DNA from: Rachycentron canadum
Lineage: Eukaryota > Chordata > Actinopteri > Carangiformes > Rachycentridae
DNA length: 64,000 bases
Assembly: GCA_038496675.1 (NCBI GenBank)
Contig: CM076667.1
Location: 17,401,035 to 17,465,034, forward strand
Reading direction: 5' to 3'
A program made the position numbers and the translations under genes. Positions within the stretch are counted from its first letter, which is position 1. Each line of letters opens with the position of its first letter. This document shows, piece after piece, positions 59,744-64,000 of the stretch. The notes beneath the pieces were generated by a model. It had not been told where the DNA came from. It worked only from the letters and a program-made list of their open reading frames with translations, and did not search any database.

Positions 59744-61944
59744 AAACAGTGGAGCTGCTTAAAAATCTTTCAAAAGCAGCTCAGTTTTTAAACCATTCAA
59801 TAAATTGAGCATCAACTCAGAAGCAGCTTGGGTACAGGCACAATTTAAATATGATGAGCCTCAACCAGGAACTGATTTTGTGAGAATTGCATGAATTATA
59901 CACAAGGTTAGGTTTAGGCAACAACAACAGCAAAAATCTTTGATTAATGTAATATTTTGCTGCTAATTACTTGTGCAGATATGCCCAGTTTGTCCCGGCA
60001 CTCTTTTACATCCCTTTAAAGACATTCACTGTAACAGAAATCTTTATTTTACCCAGTATCAGCAGTATCAACAGGTGCATAAAAAATGTGCAAAAAACTA
60101 GTACACACATGTCCCTCCTATATTGTTGAGTAAAAGTTATCATCTGCAGCATCTCAGGAGGATAATCATTTGTGCTGTATAGCATCCTGCAGCGCTTTAG
60201 TGTAATGTAAAATCCATGGAGAGAGGAGAATCAATCAGCCTTTTCATCCGATATAAAATCAGTTAATGGTTTTCAGACAATGTAGCAGCACTTTGGGAGA
60301 AAAAAAAAGGAGGCAAAATGACTGACTTTTTAACCTAATAATAGCCACGCTCACGCCCCCCCCTTACTGCCGCATGCTGTCAGTGTATCAGTCAAGGAAT
60401 CCTGGGAAAGATTTATAGTTCAAGAGTGTATTTTAGTACGGGTCTGCAATGGGGTGCAAACTTGAGCTTCCCGTGTGGAAAATATATGACACGATCCACC
60501 CATGATCACCACGACAACCTCCGCTTAGTTTTCTCACCAGATAATGATCACATTATATTCTGCAACAGCACTGCGCAAAAACTGTGAGGTGCACAGCAAT
60601 ATAATGTGGACATAGTACTGGGCTGCAGTGCAGATATGTGCACTGATGCTGCCACCTGATACTTATATTTTCCAGCTGCTCAGTTCACTTGCATGCATGT
60701 ATGAACAGGTGCCATCATACGCAGTGTGTCCTATGTGAGAAGACACATTCACAAAGGCACGACCAGTCTATGAAACTATGAAAGTTTGGGGGAATTATCA
60801 GATTATGATGTAAAGCAGTGTATGCTCAAGCTAATTGTCTGTCGCTGTTGATCAGAAGGTTTCCAGTGGTAGGGCTGTGCAGACAGAGTCGCATCAAACA
60901 AACGCCCTGCGACACCTCGGAAACGTCAGTATAAATGCTGCTGTGGCGTTTGTCAGCTGAAAACCTGTGGCGCAGAGGCCTGTCAGAGTGGATTTTTTGA
61001 GACTTGCTGTCACTACAATCAAAGGACACAAAAAAAAAACACAGGAAAAAAAAATGACACTGCATTTCTCATCCTGAAAGAAATGAAGAACATGGCTAAT
61101 TTTTTTTTTTTCTTTGATGGAATGTAAAGAAGATATGGAGAAAAAGGACAGATGCGAAGTGTTGCTTTTTCTTTTATTTCCCCAAAACACTTGAAACCAA
61201 CATTTCTTTCTTTTTTCTAAAAGGAAAGAAAAACATTTTATTTCTACAGTGAATTGTGCTTAATAAAAGCCCACAAGATTCATGCAACAAGTAGAACAAA
61301 AGTTCAATAAAAGATTTTAAATGCTGTTGTGTGGCATTTAGCCTTTTCATAACTGAGGGATCATTTTGCTCTGAGCTCTCCTCCCTCAATTATCACATTC
61401 TTAAGAGTTGGAAATTGAATTGCTTCACCCTTTTTGCACATAGAGTCACACCTGTTAAACCATATGTCATTTGTAAAGGATGGGGGCATAATCGCTTCTG
61501 TTGATTACATTTTTTTTTCTCTATTAAATTTAATTCCATTTAAGTGCAAAAAGTGAGATTTATGAAAACTTAATTGTTAATGTGGGTGTTTATGTGAGTA
61601 CTTGTGAATAAGTGTTTGTTTTTGTTTTTTTTTTCTCATTTAATAAAATCCATTACAAAAAAAACTTTTAAACCAACAGACATTTGTATGTCTTTATCTA
61701 ATCTATCTGTTTTCCCTGGTGATATAAATTCATCACAACAAGCCGTTTTATCGCTCTGAACTACATGACCCTGTTTGCTTCAGCTCATTGTACCTTTTCA
61801 TTGCCCTTTAAAGGCTGTCAAATGTGCAGCGAGGGAGACTGATCCCTGTGATGGATAAATTAATCTTGACAACTTCCACATCAAAATCTCTCGATCTGGC
61901 CGGCACGCCCGGCTCCCTGAAGGAGAGAGCACAGGGGCTCACAT
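59744..61944. other. Unassigned non-coding DNA
   Basis: No gene seen. It holds short A and T runs (12 T at 61100-61111) and minus-strand frames at 60826-61065 and 60894-61190 that are Phe/Ser-rich products of those runs. Confidence 0.5.
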
Positions 61945-62080
61945 GAAAGCCCAGCGCTTGTTAATTCATGTGAAGGAATTAACCAAAGCTAAGAAAACAC
62001 AGCACATTAATTATTCAGACACACTTAATTGGTTAATTATGATGGCATGCACCCGTATCTGCCTTAATAACCTTGTATAT
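61945..62080. promoter_or_regulatory. Possible conserved non-coding element with clustered ATTA motifs
   Basis: At least five ATTA or TTAATT cores lie within 110 bp (GTTAATTCATG, GGAATTAACC, CATTAATTATTC, CTTAATTGG, GTTAATTATG) without simple repeats. Clustered homeodomain cores are typical of developmental enhancers in vertebrates. Enhancer activity here is inference. Confidence 0.3.
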
Positions 62081-63029
62081 AGCGCTCAAGTGTGTTTATA
62101 ATGAAAGTATTTAGCAAATGGCTGCTTCTAAATCAACATCACCACTTGGCTGTTTCCATCCGTGATTGTGAGATATTCCAATCTACTTGACTCCCACCTC
62201 TAAATTGTTTGGATGAAACACCTGTTCCTCCTCGAATTAGCTTCTGTGGCTGCATCTGTCTGCGAGTTCAACGTCGGCCCGCAGTCTCAGCACTGCTGTG
62301 CTGAAGGGGCCCAAATCATACATTATACTCCAGGCCCGGGTTGTAGTCAGAGTTGAGCAGTCCCAAATGGAACATGATGAACTTTCGAGCTTTTCTCTCA
62401 TTTTCTCAATACACAGAAACTAATGCAGCCAGCCCACGTGCTATTACAATGCTTGTGTGCTAATACTCCGTGCCACTGGTTGTCATCATGTTGCAGCTGT
62501 GCAGCATTGGTACCTTACTACTTAGTAAATGCTGTGCAAACCCACATCAGGAAATCAGGCAGAGGATGGTGGGGATTGAAATGGCAGGAGAGACGGATAA
62601 GAAGGACCCAACCAACGCCCCACATCCCATGTGAACATGCTCTTTGCCCCACATTTGCTTTGTTGGGATTTGGACACCTTATTTACACAAAAAAAAAAAA
62701 AAAAAGCACACCCACCTCTGATATGTGAATTGGGCAGTTCATCACAAAACTGGGGGGGGGGGGAAGGAAAACAAAAATACTCAGCTGTAAATTCAACTCC
62801 CCCCTTTTCATCCCCCCTCCCCCCTTTATTCCACCCTCCAATCAGAAGACGGACTGAGATCAACGGGCCACTGCCTCTCTGGACTCTGGGGGCCCACAGT
62901 TAGCCTCTCCGCCTCTTGACTCGATCTCTGCCACAGCTTCATTACCCATTGACTACAAAGGATTTCTTCTCCCTGGTGGCTCACATGGTATGATCACTAG
63001 CTCCTAGTCGTCAATGTTTGTGTGTGTGT
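62081..63029. other. Unassigned non-coding DNA
   Basis: No gene supported. It holds a 17-A tract (62689-62705), a 12-G tract (62752-62763), C-rich runs at about 62801-62823 and a short TG run near 63019-63030. Confidence 0.5.
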
Positions 63030-63260
63030 GTAAGCGTATGTCAGAGCTTTATTGTCCTCATCGCTCATTAAAGCTCTTCTCTGAGGGATGCAGTGGCAAT
63101 AAACCAGGAGCAGAAGCAGGCAAAACGGCGCCTTCCCTCTGCTGTAACCACCGCGACGTCAGGATTGATGGTCTCCGCGGCCAGGGTGATGACCACAGGG
63201 TCACTCATCACATCAGGCAGCTGATAACGTGGGAGGATGCAATTGTGGCCGCCTGAATGG
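63030..63260. promoter_or_regulatory. GC-richer composed stretch: regulatory element or exon fragment
   Basis: The block 63110-63260 is GC-richer than its flanks, contains a CRE-like GACGTCA at about 63155-63161, and is open on both strands: 80 codons on the plus strand ending at 63256, and a minus-strand frame from about 63258. Neither frame has a convincing pair of splice sites and I recognise neither protein. A conserved regulatory element is as likely as coding sequence. Confidence 0.25.
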
Positions 63261-63689
63261 GTTTTTAATTCAGGTTTTTTATTGGAAAGACATGGTGGGT
63301 ATTGCCCCCCAGAAAGTGCTGCTCAGTCTGTTTAGGGTTGACCTTGGCGCGGTGGGTTGAAGTTTTCTTCTTCAAACCTTTTCCAATTCCCACAGAGAAG
63401 CTCAGGATGTACAGTAATTGTTGGCCTCCAGTTTTATGAATCACATTCACAGAATTTGAATTTGTGCCGTCAGACCCACAGGGACGGTGAGTAAACTCAT
63501 AAACACATGCATAAAAAACACTTGATAGAAAAAGCTCTTCAAAATTATAAACAGCAAGAGCAATGAAGTAGTTTCTCCATTATCCTGTTGAAAACTGATA
63601 CCTAAAGAGGACTGTTGTGTTGTAGGTGTAAATCCATTAGTGTGTCTAGTGGGTAAATATACTTGTGAGATAAATGTGTTACATGAAGC

Positions 63690-63830
63690 TACTGTAACTT
63701 TTTACTACAGCAAGAAATTGGAGCAAATTTCATGGCAGTGCATCCAGTAGATGTTGATATATTTCAGTCTGGACCAAGTGACAGACAGACAGCTGCCAGA
63801 GTGGCTAAAAAACATCTTAAGGCAATGATG
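63690..63830 (+). repeat. Teleost interspersed repeat (TTTCATGGCAATCCATCCA type)
   Basis: AATTTCATGGCAGTGCATCC, AGTAGATGTTGATATATTTC, then AGTCTGGACCAAGTGACAG and AGAGTGGCTAAAA match in order a very common fish repeat (ATTTCATGGCAATCCATCCA, then TTGTTGAGATATTTCAGTCT). The class is unresolved. Confidence 0.7.
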
Positions 63831-64000
63831 ATCTTAATCCCAGTGTAAGACTCTGGGATAAGATTATCTAAGCCTTAAAAGGCTTTTGGGAAGCAGGGTT
63901 CCAGATCTACTTTCAGCACAGTGTCACTCACTTTGTAATTTGTTGATTCTACCAGCATGTGCAACATGGGATAACATGATTGACACGTGTAACAGTTGCA
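63831..64000. other. Unassigned DNA at the right edge
   Basis: Ordinary sequence with no recognisable feature. Confidence 0.5.

Noticed and set aside
1..64000. CRISPR arrays, bacterial operons, phage or endogenous viral genes
   Set aside because: No regularly spaced identical repeats, no packed open frames and no recognisable viral domains; repeats and splice-type signals indicate a vertebrate genome.

Overview
The window looks like 64 kb of nuclear DNA from a ray-finned fish, probably a percomorph teleost. It is AT-rich and has no bacterial-style gene packing, operons, ribosome binding sites or CRISPR arrays. It carries many long homopolymer tracts and microsatellites. It also carries decayed copies of repeats that I recognise from teleost genomes: a Tc1-like DNA transposon end, tRNA-derived SINE sequence, and several unclassified interspersed repeats. 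Repeat names rest on remembered consensus features, not on a database search.

Layout. At the left edge (79-291, minus strand) is the only segment I would call a likely protein-coding exon: a possible terminal exon with a good splice acceptor, an open frame and a stop codon. I cannot name its gene. From 300 to 15 kb the DNA is intronic or intergenic, with a TG microsatellite and purine tract near 1 kb and two copies of one interspersed repeat (1.7 and 6.8 kb). From 15.3 to 47.1 kb nearly every long homopolymer tract is poly-T on the plus strand: 21 T tracts of 13 or more and no A tracts of that length by my reading. The same stretch holds a degenerate minus-strand SINE tail (25.9 kb), a repeat end (23.8 kb), a cluster of three repeats (33.4-36.7 kb), a Tc1-like remnant (39.2 kb) and an inverted repeat pair (41.8-42.1 kb). 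From 47 to 64 kb there is a SINE (53.5 kb), stretches that resemble conserved non-coding elements (59.1, 62.0 and 63.1 kb) and another teleost repeat (63.7 kb).

No set of genes working together can be shown here. The most plausible reading is a large intron or gene desert beside a gene that ends at the left edge on the minus strand. The regulatory and exon candidates are marked as weak and depend on alignment or RNA evidence that I could not obtain.
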